A stretch of 64,000 nucleotides of DNA from CBDANW01 sp965197825 (GCA_965197825.1 CBDANW010000002.1:2170001-2234000); one strand, 5' to 3'; numbered from the stretch's first letter, positions 50,583 through 61,257 are shown. Numbers and translations are program-made. Notes: a model not told the origin generated them from the sequence alone.

Positions 50583-52394
50583 GTGAATAAGCGCCCCATC
50601 GACGTAGCGACTCCGCGAACCGCATACCTCGATCTGCTAGGAAAGCGGCAGGCGGCGGCGGCGCGTCATCGCCGCAGAGCAGACTGGATATCGCACGGTC
50701 GCTTGACGACCTTTGCCGTCGGGAGCGCGATGGCTTGGTTCACGTGGGGAACGCCGCTCCTTTCTCCGTGGTGGATGGTCGTTCCGGTTTCGGCGTTTCT
50801 GGTCTTGGTCTTCGTTCACGACGGCGCCTTGCGACGCTGGCGGCAGGCAGGCAGCGCGGTTGCCTTCTATGAGCGCGGCCTCGCTCGTTTGGAAAACCGT
50901 TGGTCGGGCCGCGGTGATGCGGGGGATCGTTTTCTCCCGGATTCTCACCCTTATGCTCGGGATCTCGACCTGTTCGGCCGCGGGTCTCTCTTCGAGCTTC
51001 TTTCTACCGCGACCACCAGCTGGGGATCGAAGACACTGGCTGACTGGCTTCTATTTGCCGCCTCGCCGGATGAGATTCGTGCCCGGCAGGCCGCAGTCGA
51101 AGAGCTCGGTCCTCGCCTCGATCTTCGCGAGGAGATCGCGACTCGCGACAGTGGTGAGGAAAGCTCGCCCCCAGTCGATCCCGACGCCTTGACGCGGTGG
51201 GCATCGGCGCCTCCGGTGTTGGTTTCCGATTGGCGGCGTTACCTGGCGGTCGCAATCGCCGTCGTCACGCTGGCGAGCATTACGATGTGGTTGGCCTCGC
51301 TGACTTCCAGGTTGCCGGTCCTTCTGATCCTTCTCATCGAGGCCACGTTCGCGTTCTCCTTGCGAGGTCGGGTTCTCGACGTCCTCGGTGCTGTCGACAA
51401 ACCGGCGCGGGATCTCGCGGCGCTTTCCAAGCTGCTCGCCGTCCTCGAGGGGGAGTCTTTCTCCTCCCCACGTTTGGCGAGTCTGCAACAGGCACTCGCA
51501 GCGGACCGCGTACCGGCGTCTCAACGAGTGAGGCGGCTCCGGCGCCGCATCGATTTTCTCGACGCCCGGCGCAACCAGATGTTCGCTCCTCTGGCGGCAC
51601 TGATGCTGTGGGGCACGCAGTTCGCCTTCGTCATCGAGTCCTGGCGAGCCCGGTGCGGCGGCTCGGTTCCGAGATGGCTCGACACGACCGGTGAGCTCGA
51701 GGCGCTCATTTCGCTGGCGAGTTATGCCTACGAACATCCGGAGGATCCGTTCCCAACGGTGGTCGATGAAGGGCGGGTCTACGAGGGGGAAGCCATCGGC
51801 CACCCCCTCATCCCCGAGGAGCAGCTGGTGCGGAACGACCTCCGACTAGGAGGCGAGCTAGGGCTCTTTGTGGTGAGTGGATCGAACATGTCGGGCAAGA
51901 GCACACTCCTTCGGACCGTGGGAGTCAATGCCGTGCTCGCGCTGGCGGGAGCGCCGGTGCGAGCGAAGAGCCTGCGACTGTCTCCGCTCACGCTGGGAGC
52001 CTCTATCCGCGTTCAGGACTCCCTCCAAGAAGGCATTTCCCGCTTCTATGCGGAGATCACGCACCTTCGGCAGATCATGGAAATAGCCGAAGAGGATTTG
52101 CCCCTTCTTTTCTTGCTGGACGAGATCCTGCAAGGGACTAACTCCCACGATCGACGGATCGGAGCTGATGGCTTGGTGCGACGACTATTGGAGCGAGGAG
52201 CGGTGGGCCTCATTACGACGCACGATCTGGCGCTTGCCAAGATCGCCGACTCGCTGTCCCCGCGCGCCGCCAATGTTCATTTCGAGGATCATCTCGAAGA
52301 CGGGAAGATGTCGTTCAGCTATCAAATACAACCAGGGGTGGTACGTAAGAGCAACGCCCTGGCGCTGATGCGTGCGGTCGGACTCAAGGTGTGA
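50583..52394 (+). CDS. Membrane-anchored MutS-family ATPase
   Basis: A 603-residue protein. The C-terminal 200 residues are a MutS ATPase domain: Walker A G-S-N-M-S-G-K-S-T, Walker B L-F-L-L-D-E-I-L-Q-G-T-N-S-H-D-R and a T-T-H-D switch. The N-terminal half lacks mismatch-binding and connector domains. Instead it has hydrophobic pairs near residues 40-75 and 220-255, so it is likely an integral-membrane homologue. Such MutS-like proteins are common but uncharacterised. It sits between ruvA and ruvB, which usually adjoin. GTG start at 50583. Confidence 0.85.
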   Translation: MNKRPIDVATPRTAYLDLLGKRQAAAARHRRRADWISHGRLTTFAVGSAMAWFTWGTPLLSPWWMVVPVSAFLVLVFVHDGALRRWRQAGSAVAFYERGLARLENRWSGRGDAGDRFLPDSHPYARDLDLFGRGSLFELLSTATTSWGSKTLADWLLFAASPDEIRARQAAVEELGPRLDLREEIATRDSGEESSPPVDPDALTRWASAPPVLVSDWRRYLAVAIAVVTLASITMWLASLTSRLPVLLILLIEATFAFSLRGRVLDVLGAVDKPARDLAALSKLLAVLEGESFSSPRLASLQQALAADRVPASQRVRRLRRRIDFLDARRNQMFAPLAALMLWGTQFAFVIESWRARCGGSVPRWLDTTGELEALISLASYAYEHPEDPFPTVVDEGRVYEGEAIGHPLIPEEQLVRNDLRLGGELGLFVVSGSNMSGKSTLLRTVGVNAVLALAGAPVRAKSLRLSPLTLGASIRVQDSLQEGISRFYAEITHLRQIMEIAEEDLPLLFLLDEILQGTNSHDRRIGADGLVRRLLERGAVGLITTHDLALAKIADSLSPRAANVHFEDHLEDGKMSFSYQIQPGVVRKSNALALMRAVGLKV

Positions 52395-52411
52395 TTTAAT
52401 TTCCGGAAACC

Positions 52412-53428
52412 ATGAGCAGCCGATTGGTCTCCGCCACGCGGTCCGACGAGGATGTCACACTCGATAGAAGCCTCCGTCCCCAGAGCTTTGCCGACTACAT
52501 CGGGCAGAAAAAGGTTACCACCCAGCTCCAAATAGCCGTCCAAGCAGCTCGCGAGCGCGGTGAGGCCATGGATCACCTGCTTCTCTATGGGCCTCCCGGT
52601 CTCGGAAAGACGACGCTCGCACACGTTGTTGCCAACGAGCTCGCGGTTCAAATCAAACCCAGTGCCGGCCCCCTCATCGAAAAGTCCGGCGATCTGGTGG
52701 CTCTCCTCACGAATCTGGAGACACGAGATGTCTTCTTTATCGACGAGGTGCACCGTCTCCATCCAGCCATCGAAGAAGTGCTCTACCCGGCGATGGAGGA
52801 CTATCGTCTGGACATCATCATCGGTCAGGGGCCTTCCGCCAAATCGGTGAAGATACCGGTTTCCAAGTTCACTCTGGTGGGCGCCACGACCCGCGCGGGA
52901 CTGTTAACGTCTCCGCTAAGAGCGCGTTTTGGAATCGTGCACCGACTGGATTTCTACGACGAAGAGGAGCTGACTGCGGTGGTCAAGCGCTCGGCCTCCA
53001 TCCTCGGAGTCGCCATCGACACTGAGGCGGCTCCGGTTCTCGCGAGGCGTTCCCGTGGAACGCCTCGCATCGCCAACCGTTTGCTTCGTCGCGTGAGGGA
53101 TTTCGCCCAAGTCAAAGCGGATGGAAGGATCACCGAGCCCGTCGCGCTCGAGGCGCTGGATCTATTGGAGGTCGACGAGCACGGATTCGACGAGATGGAT
53201 CGCAAGATTCTCTTGACGATCATCGAGAAGTTCGATGGCGGCCCGGTGGGTCTCGGTACGATTGCCGCCGTGATCAGCGAAGAGCGAGACACCATCGAGG
53301 ACATCTATGAGCCCTTCCTGATGCAGATCGGGTTCCTCGATCGTACACCGCGTGGTCGCGTCGCGACCGAACACGCTTACCGTCACTTCGGTCTGATTCG
53401 CCCCAGCCCGCAGAAGAAACTCTTCTAG
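52412..53428 (+). CDS. ruvB: Holliday junction DNA helicase motor RuvB
   Basis: A 338-residue AAA+ branch-migration motor. Early block R-P-Q-S-F-A-D-Y-I-G-Q; Walker A G-P-P-G-L-G-K-T-T; Walker B F-F-I-D-E-V-H-R-L; sensor G-A-T-T-R-A-G-L-L; arginine finger S-P-L-R-A-R-F-G-I; winged helix at the C-terminus. The stop TAG is the first triplet of a MITE-like element that begins at 53426. Confidence 0.96.
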   Translation: MSSRLVSATRSDEDVTLDRSLRPQSFADYIGQKKVTTQLQIAVQAARERGEAMDHLLLYGPPGLGKTTLAHVVANELAVQIKPSAGPLIEKSGDLVALLTNLETRDVFFIDEVHRLHPAIEEVLYPAMEDYRLDIIIGQGPSAKSVKIPVSKFTLVGATTRAGLLTSPLRARFGIVHRLDFYDEEELTAVVKRSASILGVAIDTEAAPVLARRSRGTPRIANRLLRRVRDFAQVKADGRITEPVALEALDLLEVDEHGFDEMDRKILLTIIEKFDGGPVGLGTIAAVISEERDTIEDIYEPFLMQIGFLDRTPRGRVATEHAYRHFGLIRPSPQKKLF

Positions 53429-53531
53429 TGCCGTTCCAACTATCTCGACCCGAGACGCAAGGCTTGTGGCTGCCATCCGTCGGGAACATAGCGATGAACG
53501 GTTCTAGGGGGGACCAGTTGGAACGGCACTA
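53426..53531. mobile_element. MITE-like element, family 2 (106 bp)
   Basis: GTGCCGTTCCAACT at 53428-53441 faces AGTTGGAACGGCAC at 53516-53529 perfectly, with TA on both sides inside CTAG. There is no coding capacity. The terminal sequence differs from family 1 but shares the outer GTGYC. It separates ruvB from queA, supplying the ruvB stop. Confidence 0.85.
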
Positions 53532-53534
53532 GCC

Positions 53535-54587
53535 CTGCTCGTCTCCGACTTCGACTACGAGCTTCCGCCTGAGCTCATCGCCCAGGAGCCTCTCGAGAGA
53601 AGAGATCTCCCACGGCTTCTTCATCTCGAGAACGGGACTGGAACGATTCGTCACCACCGATTCCAAGAGCTCCCCGATCTCCTGCGCGCCGGGGATCTGC
53701 TGGTCGTGAACAACACCAGTGTCTTTCCGGCGAAGCTACGTGGGCAGACGGAATCGGGGGACATCGTGGAGCTTCTGCTCGTACAGCCCGAGACTGCAGG
53801 TCGCTGGGAGGTTCTGGCACGCCCGGCGAAGAAGCTGCGGGTCGGAACGGTGTTGCATTTCGGTGGCGGAGAGCTTCGGGCTCGCGTCACCGCTGTCTCG
53901 GAGCTCGGCAAGCGAACCGTGGAGCTCATGCACGCGGGAGACCTCAAGCCGATCCTCGAGCGAGTGGGCCGTACGCCTCTCCCTCCCTACATCAAACGGG
54001 GGCCCTCAAGTAAGGGTAAGGGCAGGAGCGACCGAGAGGATCGTGAGCGGTATCAGACCGTATACGCGCGCGAGCGCGGCTCGGTCGCGGCTCCCACGGC
54101 CGGCCTCCACTTCACCCGGGAAGTTCTCGACGAGTTGGAGCGCCGCGCCATCGAAGCCGTGGAGCTCACGCTTCATGTTGGCTACGGGACGTTTCAGCCG
54201 ATACGGACGGAGACGGTGGAAGAGCACCGCATGGAAGCAGAGCGATACACGATCCAGGAAGAGACCTCCGTCGCCGTCGAGCGAGCTCGCGCGCAAGGCA
54301 AGCGCGTGGTGGCGGTAGGCACGACCACCGTCCGCGCCCTGGAGTCCGCCGCGACAGAACCCGGCAAGGTTCGCGCCGGCTCGGGCGTCACCGAGCTGTT
54401 CATCTACCCGGGGTTTCGGTTTCAGGTCGTCGATGCTTTGCTCACCAACTTCCATTTGCCCCGGAGCTCCTTGCTGATGTTGGTCTCCGCCCTTGGGGGC
54501 GTGGAGCCGGTGAAGCGAGCCTATCGAGAGGCGGTTCGCGAGCGCTATCGCTTCTATAGCTATGGCGATTGCATGTTGCTTTACTAG
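53535..54587 (+). CDS. queA: S-adenosylmethionine:tRNA ribosyltransferase-isomerase
   Basis: A QueA of about 350 residues, making epoxyqueuosine from preQ1 in tRNA wobble positions. The N-terminus S-D-F-D-Y-E-L-P-P-E-L-I-A-Q-E-P, then L-V-V-N-N-T-S-V-F-P-A-K-L-R-G, A-A-P-T-A-G-L-H-F-T and L-L-T-N-F-H-L-P are diagnostic. No ATG, GTG or TTG lies between the in-frame TAG at 53505 and the conserved start; CTG at 53535 is the only start-like codon. The MITE ends at 53531, so it likely destroyed or displaced the original start. Start therefore uncertain, coding region sure. Confidence 0.9.
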   Translation: MLVSDFDYELPPELIAQEPLERRDLPRLLHLENGTGTIRHHRFQELPDLLRAGDLLVVNNTSVFPAKLRGQTESGDIVELLLVQPETAGRWEVLARPAKKLRVGTVLHFGGGELRARVTAVSELGKRTVELMHAGDLKPILERVGRTPLPPYIKRGPSSKGKGRSDREDRERYQTVYARERGSVAAPTAGLHFTREVLDELERRAIEAVELTLHVGYGTFQPIRTETVEEHRMEAERYTIQEETSVAVERARAQGKRVVAVGTTTVRALESAATEPGKVRAGSGVTELFIYPGFRFQVVDALLTNFHLPRSSLLMLVSALGGVEPVKRAYREAVRERYRFYSYGDCMLLY

Positions 54588-54635
54588 CCCAAGTTGCGGT
54601 TGTCGTGAGCGGGAGCCTCGGTTCATAATCGCACG

Positions 54636-55229
54636 GTGAACGCCGAGGAGCTGCGATCGACCGTCGCGGACAGCCTTGCTCTCAAGCAGGATTTCTTTGA
54701 GAAAACGGCCACCAAGGTCCTAGAAGCGGGCCGTCTCATGGTGGAGGCTCTTCGCGGGGGAAGAAAGATCCTGGCTTTTGGAAACGGAGGCAGCGCCGCC
54801 GACGCGCAGCATTTCGCGGCCGAGCTGGTCAATCGATTTGGTTTCGATCGGCCGGCCCTAGCTGCCATCGCACTCACCACCGACTCGTCGATCCTGACCA
54901 GCGTGGCGAACGACAGCGATTTCCGAATGGTCTTTCGCCGCCAGGTGGAGGCCTTGGGATCGGAAGGTGATGTGGCGCTCGCCATCAGCACCAGTGGCAA
55001 CTCTCCGAACGTGCTCGAGGCGGTGACCGCCTGCCGAGAAAGGAAGGTCAAGACGATTGGTTTGGCAGGCCGAGACGGCGGCGCCCTGTCCGACCAGGTC
55101 GAGCTTTGCCTCACCGTGCCCCACCGCGAGACGTCGCGCATTCAAGAAGTTCATTCCATGATCGTGCACTTGCTTTGTCAGATCATCGAGGATGAGCTCT
55201 TCCCGAGAGGGTCCGGGACGGCCAAATAG
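54636..55229 (+). CDS. gmhA: Phosphoheptose isomerase GmhA
   Basis: A 197-residue SIS-fold isomerase converting sedoheptulose-7-phosphate to D-glycero-D-manno-heptose-7-phosphate for LPS core. Conserved blocks: F-G-N-G-G-S-A-A-D-A-Q-H-F-A-A-E-L-V-N-R-F, L-T-T-D-S-S-I-L-T-S-V-A-N-D, I-S-T-S-G-N-S-P-N-V and a terminal helix. GTG start at 54636. It supports a heptose-containing LPS. Confidence 0.93.
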   Translation: MNAEELRSTVADSLALKQDFFEKTATKVLEAGRLMVEALRGGRKILAFGNGGSAADAQHFAAELVNRFGFDRPALAAIALTTDSSILTSVANDSDFRMVFRRQVEALGSEGDVALAISTSGNSPNVLEAVTACRERKVKTIGLAGRDGGALSDQVELCLTVPHRETSRIQEVHSMIVHLLCQIIEDELFPRGSGTAK

Positions 55230-55233
55230 AGTT

Positions 55234-56196
55234 ATGCCCAAGTATCCTGTCGATCCTCTCGATCTATCCGGTCTCCGCACCTATCCTCTGAAGTCTCGTA
55301 AGAGCAAAGTGGGAGTGGATGAGCTCGGAGGTGTGCCCAAGGTGGGGGAGACGTTTCGAGAGTTCTGGAATACCTTGCCCGGAGTCCTGGCGGCGCGCGA
55401 TCTCAAGGATTTCGTCGGCGCCATGAAATCGGCGCGCGACCGCGGTCGGGGCATCGTGTGGGGACTGGGGGCGCACGTGATCAAGGTGGGTCTCTCGCCG
55501 CTGGTCATTCATTTGATGGAGCAAGGTTATGTGAGCGGGCTGGCGTTGAACGGCGCTGGGATCATTCACGATTTCGAGATGGCTTTAGTGGGGCAGACTT
55601 CCGAAGAGGTGGAAGAGGGGCTGGGGTCCGGCGAGTTCGGCATGGCGGAGGAGACGGGCTCTCTCTTGAATCAAGCGATAGACGAAGGGGTCGCGAGGGG
55701 AATGGGGATCGGTGAGTCGATCGGGGCCTTCCTGGATCAGCACAAGCCGCAATTCATGCACCTCAGTCTGATCTGGGCCGGCTACCGGCTTTCTATTCCG
55801 GTGACGGTTCACGTAGCCGTGGGAACCGATATCATCCATATGCATCCGCAAGCCTCCGGCGAAAGCATTGGGAAGGGGAGCTTGCAGGATTTCCGGCTGC
55901 TAGCCGGCGTCGTCCAGACCCTTCATGACGGCGGTGTCTACCTGAACCTGGGCTCAGCGGTGGTCCTGCCCGAGGTGTTTTTGAAAGCAGTCAGCGTCGT
56001 GCGGAATCTGGGTCATCCGCTATCCAACTTCTCGACGGCGAGCTTCGACTTTCTGCGTCATTACCGCCCGCGTAAGAACGTCGTGGAGCGCCCCGTCGCC
56101 GGAAGCGGCCGCGGCTACGAGTTCGTCGGCCACCACGAGATCATGATCCCGCTGCTGGCCGCGGCGCTTCTCGAGCCAGCCCCCAGTGGTAAGTAA
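55234..56196 (+). CDS. Deoxyhypusine-synthase-like protein of unknown function
   Basis: A 320-residue protein that resembles the NAD-binding deoxyhypusine synthase fold, seen in G-L-G-A-H-V-I-K-V-G-L-S-P and the G-S-A-V-V-L-P-E-V-F block. The catalytic lysine motif of eukaryotic deoxyhypusine synthase near the C-terminus is not evident, and bacteria rarely have eIF5A. The role is therefore unknown; polyamine transfer to another substrate is possible. It starts at ATG 55234, 4 nt after gmhA. Its 3' end overlaps the convergent DUF3187 remnant by about 56 nt. Confidence 0.5.
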   Translation: MPKYPVDPLDLSGLRTYPLKSRKSKVGVDELGGVPKVGETFREFWNTLPGVLAARDLKDFVGAMKSARDRGRGIVWGLGAHVIKVGLSPLVIHLMEQGYVSGLALNGAGIIHDFEMALVGQTSEEVEEGLGSGEFGMAEETGSLLNQAIDEGVARGMGIGESIGAFLDQHKPQFMHLSLIWAGYRLSIPVTVHVAVGTDIIHMHPQASGESIGKGSLQDFRLLAGVVQTLHDGGVYLNLGSAVVLPEVFLKAVSVVRNLGHPLSNFSTASFDFLRHYRPRKNVVERPVAGSGRGYEFVGHHEIMIPLLAAALLEPAPSGK

Positions 56197-57160
56197 CCTG
56201 GAACCCTAAAGAGAAATCGGGCGAGGTGGAAGAAAGATCTTCGGCAAAACGCCACTCGAAGTGGAAGTGATCGGATCGTCGCCACCGCAGTCCGAATACA
56301 ACCTGGCGGCCACTTTGGCTCAAGACCTTGATGTCACTTTCTAGGAGAGGCTGAAACTGATCGTACTGCAGCACGGCAGAGAACCTTGGTTTGAAACGCC
56401 AGTCGACGGCGGCCATCCATGAGAAGAAGTTCTTCGAGCGGACGTCGTCGAGATCGGACGTGACGTGGTAGCTTAGATTGAAGAAGCCCCCCACCTTTCG
56501 GCCGACTCGGCTCAGTTCGGCACCGAAGCCCAGATCCGTTCCTCCGCTGCTAACCAGGCCATCCCGGCTGCCGGTTGGTAGCTTGATCGCCGCTCGCGCT
56601 GCAGGCTCGGTCGCTCCTAGCTCTTTCCAGATGATGGCTCTTTTCACCTGTAGCGTCAGATCGCCGAGAGCCACGAAGCCGTCTTCCCGCTTGAGGATCG
56701 GTGCATCCTGCACGCGCCAGTGGTAGCGGAATATGTTGTCCGGCTCGGCGCCTCGAATTCGGTTGGGAAGGCTGAAGGCGTTGTGAAAGCCGGAAATGAA
56801 AGGGTCGAGAAATCCGCCGTGCATCCAGTAGATGGGGAGGCTTCCGGTGATCTCGAAGTCTTTTCCCAAGCCGAACTTTCCTTGAAGAAGAGTCCGCAGT
56901 GACTCCAGATCGATCTGAAGGGATTCTGATTCGCTTTCCTGCAGGACGAGGATGTTCGAGTAGTCGAAGTTGACGAAGACACTCCGCTCGCCTTTCTGTA
57001 AGACCCGAGCCCTCTCCTAGCTCTTCTTCTTCTGGCTCCTCTTCTTCTGCCTCTTCCTGCAGTATCGGAGAAGGCAAGGGGGCCGCGTTGGCGGGGAGCG
57101 GAACCCGTACCAGAACGAATAGGACGAATAGCAGGGGAGGGCTTCGAGGCGCATCGTCAT
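56141..57160 (-). pseudogene. DUF3187-family outer-membrane-like protein, frameshifted twice
   Basis: The main frame, open from 57016 to 56141, encodes V-F-V-N-F-D-Y-S-N-I-L-V ... W-M-H-G-G-F-L-D-P-F-I-S-G-F-H-N-A-F-S-L-P-N-R, which fits DUF3187, a beta-rich outer-membrane-like family. An ATG at 57160 or 57154 is in that same frame, but the hydrophobic signal peptide (L-L-F-V-L-F-V-L-V-R-V-P-L-P-A-N-A-A) and an acidic E-E-A-E-E-E-E stretch are in another frame, and a TAG at 57019-57017 blocks the direct path. The total of 1020 nt divides by three, so two compensating shifts are implied. Confidence 0.6.
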
Positions 57161-57259
57161 GGGAGTCAAAAAAGATGCGCAGAATACCAGGTTAGGGCGC
57201 GATCAGACAACAGAAAGGGGGGCTTGACCTCTCCGGCCAACCGCTGTTAGACTGCGCCT

Positions 57260-57313
57260 ATGATGATGTGCATGACCCGACATCGCTACTTTCCTCCCCA
57301 TTTTAGCGCCTAG
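57260..57313 (+). promoter_or_regulatory. Possible leader peptide and attenuator upstream of the DAHP synthase fusion
   Basis: An 17-codon frame ATG 57260 to TAG 57311-57313 encodes M-M-M-C-M-T-R-H-R-Y-F-P-P-H-F-S-A, with one Tyr and two Phe codons near its end. A small stem GCGCC-TAGC-GGCGC (57306-57319) overlaps its stop and is followed by a pyrimidine-rich AACTCTTCTTT. This is the arrangement expected of a Phe/Tyr attenuator, but the aromatic run is short and no clear ribosome-binding site is seen. Confidence 0.3.
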
Positions 57314-57379
57314 CGGCGCAACTCTTCTTTCCATTCCGTTAGCCATGCCAGACATTTTAGACACTATGAGTAGGTATCT

Positions 57380-59242
<1,863 letters not shown>

Positions 59243-59265
59243 CGCCCTAAAAGAGCGGCGAAGGC

Positions 59266-60534
59266 GTGAGACGTTCTCCGAGACGCATCAGGCTCCTCTG
59301 GATCTCGTTCGCTCTCATCCTGTCTTGTTGCGGTACTCCGCCGCATGTACCGGAACCCAAGTCGGAAAGCGTTGACCTTCGGTCCGTCCTCGAAGAAGCG
59401 GTGGAAGAGGGGCTCATCGCCGGGGCGGTGGGCTTGATCGCCGTCGATGGAGAAGTGGTTTTCAGGGAGGCGGTCGGGTGGAAGGACATTGAAGAGGAAG
59501 AGCCGATGGCAGAGGACACGATCTTTCGTATCGCCTCGATGACCAAGCCGATTACCAGCACGGCGGTGATGATGCTCATCGAGGAAGGTCGCCTCGACCT
59601 CGATGATCCCGTCTCCCGATTCATCCCGGAGTTCGAAGGCCTCGAGGTCGTCGCGCCCGGATCCAACGGAGATCGCCCTTTCGCGCCGGCGCGGGGCGCG
59701 ATCACCGTACGCCATCTCTTGACCCACACCGCCGGCATCAGCTATCAGTTTTCCGGCGTCGAGCCCTTGACGTCGCTCTACTCTGAAGCGGGCATCTCCG
59801 ATGGCTTGAGTCAGACCGAGGGGACGATCGGACAGGGAATGAGACGCCTGGCAACGTTGCCGCTTCTTCACGAGCCGGGGACCGCGTGGAAGTATGGTCT
59901 CTCGACCGACGTGCTGGGTTATCTTATCGAAATCGTTTCACAAAGGACGTTGGAGCAGTTTTTCCGCGAGCGCATCTTCGAGCCGTTGGGAATGAAGGAC
60001 ACGTACTTTTTCTTGCCGGAGGAGAAAGTCTCCCGACTGGCGTCGGTCTACCGGCCCGCGAGGAACAGTCGGCTCAGCGAGCTATCGGACGAGCCGATCC
60101 AAGAGGGTCCGGTCATCTTCTCCACCACCTATCACTACCGTGGTCCGCGAACCTATTTTTCGGGTGGAGCCGGCCTCGTCTCCACCGTGGACGACTACTT
60201 TCGATTCTGCCAGATGGTTCTAAACGGAGGAGAACTCGAGGGCGCGCATCTGCTGCAACCCGAGACGGTCGATCTCATGACGACGAACCAGGTCGGCGAC
60301 TTGAGTGTGGGGCAGGGAAAGTTTGGTTTCGGTTTCTCGATCGAAACCCGAGACGGACGCCCGGCGTGGGGTTGGGGAGGTTTCTTCTTCACGCGTTTTT
60401 GGATCGATCCCGGCGAGGAGGCCGTTGGAATCTTCATGTCTCAGTTGTGGCCCAATCAGCGGTCGCCGGTCGATGAGGCCTTTAGCAGCGTGGCGAACGA
60501 ATGGATTCGGGCGAATCAGACGACAGTGGAATGA
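59266..60534 (+). CDS. Class C beta-lactamase-like serine hydrolase lipoprotein
   Basis: A 422-residue hydrolase. A lipobox-like L-S-C-C-G-T follows a hydrophobic signal, so it is probably a lipoprotein. The nucleophile motif is S-M-T-K in I-A-S-M-T-K-P, followed by the Y-G-L-S region, and a G-W-G-G C-terminal segment. Members (penicillin-binding-protein/EstB-like) act as esterases, D-aminopeptidases or peptidases; true beta-lactamase activity is not implied. GTG 59266; the region before it belongs to the preceding gene's intergenic gap. Confidence 0.85.
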   Translation: MRRSPRRIRLLWISFALILSCCGTPPHVPEPKSESVDLRSVLEEAVEEGLIAGAVGLIAVDGEVVFREAVGWKDIEEEEPMAEDTIFRIASMTKPITSTAVMMLIEEGRLDLDDPVSRFIPEFEGLEVVAPGSNGDRPFAPARGAITVRHLLTHTAGISYQFSGVEPLTSLYSEAGISDGLSQTEGTIGQGMRRLATLPLLHEPGTAWKYGLSTDVLGYLIEIVSQRTLEQFFRERIFEPLGMKDTYFFLPEEKVSRLASVYRPARNSRLSELSDEPIQEGPVIFSTTYHYRGPRTYFSGGAGLVSTVDDYFRFCQMVLNGGELEGAHLLQPETVDLMTTNQVGDLSVGQGKFGFGFSIETRDGRPAWGWGGFFFTRFWIDPGEEAVGIFMSQLWPNQRSPVDEAFSSVANEWIRANQTTVE

Positions 60535-60582
60535 GTCTCCGCCGCCGGTAGTTCGAAAGAGGGCGACAGAGAGGGGGCACGC

Positions 60583-60611
60583 TTGACCGGACAATCGCAT
60601 GTGATTACAAT
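60583..60611 (+). promoter_or_regulatory. Sigma70 promoter of mazEF
   Basis: TTGACC (60583-60588) and TACAAT (60606-60611) are exactly 17 nt apart. Transcription should begin near 60618-60620, so the ATG at 60620 would be at or next to the transcript 5' end, implying a leaderless mRNA. Confidence 0.6.
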
Positions 60612-60621
60612 GTAATCACAT
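60599..60621. promoter_or_regulatory. Perfect palindromic operator overlapping the mazE start
   Basis: ATGTGATTACA (60599-60609) and TGTAATCACAT (60611-60621) are exact inverted copies around a single A. The site covers the -10 box, the expected start point and the first two bases of the mazE ATG. Antitoxins of the MazE/AbrB fold autoregulate from such sites. Confidence 0.75.
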
Positions 60622-60901
60622 GATCCGTCGCAGAAAAAAGACCTCGGTGAAAGGGCAAATCGTCCGTATCGGAAACTCCCAGGGGATCCGCATTCCCAAG
60701 GTTCTCATCGAGCAAACCGGTTTGGGCGATCAAGTGGAGATCCTTGTTCAAGATGACTCGCTCGTCATTCGCCCGGCGCGGCGACCGCGGGAAGCTTGGG
60801 AGGTTGCTTTTCAGGAGATGGCTCGCCGAGGCGATGACACCTTGTTGGACGTCGGAACACTGCCGCCCACCGGCTGGGATAAGGAAGAGTGGGAGTGGTG
60901 A
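60620..60901 (+). CDS. mazE: MazE-like antitoxin (AbrB fold)
   Basis: A 93-residue protein. The first 50 residues carry the SpoVT-AbrB DNA-binding fold (V-R-I-G-N-S-Q-G-I-R-I-P-K-V-L-I-E-Q-T-G-L); the C-terminal third (P-R-E-A-W-E ... G-W-D-K-E-E-W-E-W) is the flexible toxin-binding tail. It binds DNA to repress the operon and neutralises MazF. It overlaps mazF by 4 nt (GTGA). Confidence 0.92.
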   Translation: MIRRRKKTSVKGQIVRIGNSQGIRIPKVLIEQTGLGDQVEILVQDDSLVIRPARRPREAWEVAFQEMARRGDDTLLDVGTLPPTGWDKEEWEW

Positions 60902-61218
60902 TCCGCCGCTGCGACGTGTATTTGGTTAGCTTAGCTCCAACGATTGGGGCCGAGATCCGGAAGACCCGGCCGTGCGTCGTCGTGTCTCCCGATGAAATGA
61001 ACCAATACATCCGAACGGTCGTCGTCGCCCCGATGACCAGCAAAGGGTGCGATTACCCCACCCGCGTTGCGTGCCGGTTCCAAGGGAAACCTGGCCGAGT
61101 TGTGTTGGACCAGATTCGAACCGTGGATGGCGGCCGACTGGTTCGAAAACTCGGCCGGCTAGAGCGGAAAGCGTGTGAGTCGATTCTGAATGTGTTGAGC
61201 GAGATGTTCGCGCCGTAA
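60898..61218 (+). CDS. mazF: MazF-like mRNA endoribonuclease toxin
   Basis: A 106-residue PemK/MazF toxin cutting single-stranded RNA at short sequence motifs. Family marks are R-R-C-D-V-Y-L-V, the T-R-P-C-V-V-V-S-P turn, V-A-P-M-T-S and D-Q-I-R-T-V-D. GTG 60898 gives the coupled GTGA overlap with mazE; GTGs at 60889 and 60895 are alternatives. The gene is intact and ends before the kinase gene. Confidence 0.93.
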   Translation: MIRRCDVYLVSLAPTIGAEIRKTRPCVVVSPDEMNQYIRTVVVAPMTSKGCDYPTRVACRFQGKPGRVVLDQIRTVDGGRLVRKLGRLERKACESILNVLSEMFAP

Positions 61219-61257
61219 ACGACCCCCTCCCAAGCCGATAGAACCGACCACCCCTAA

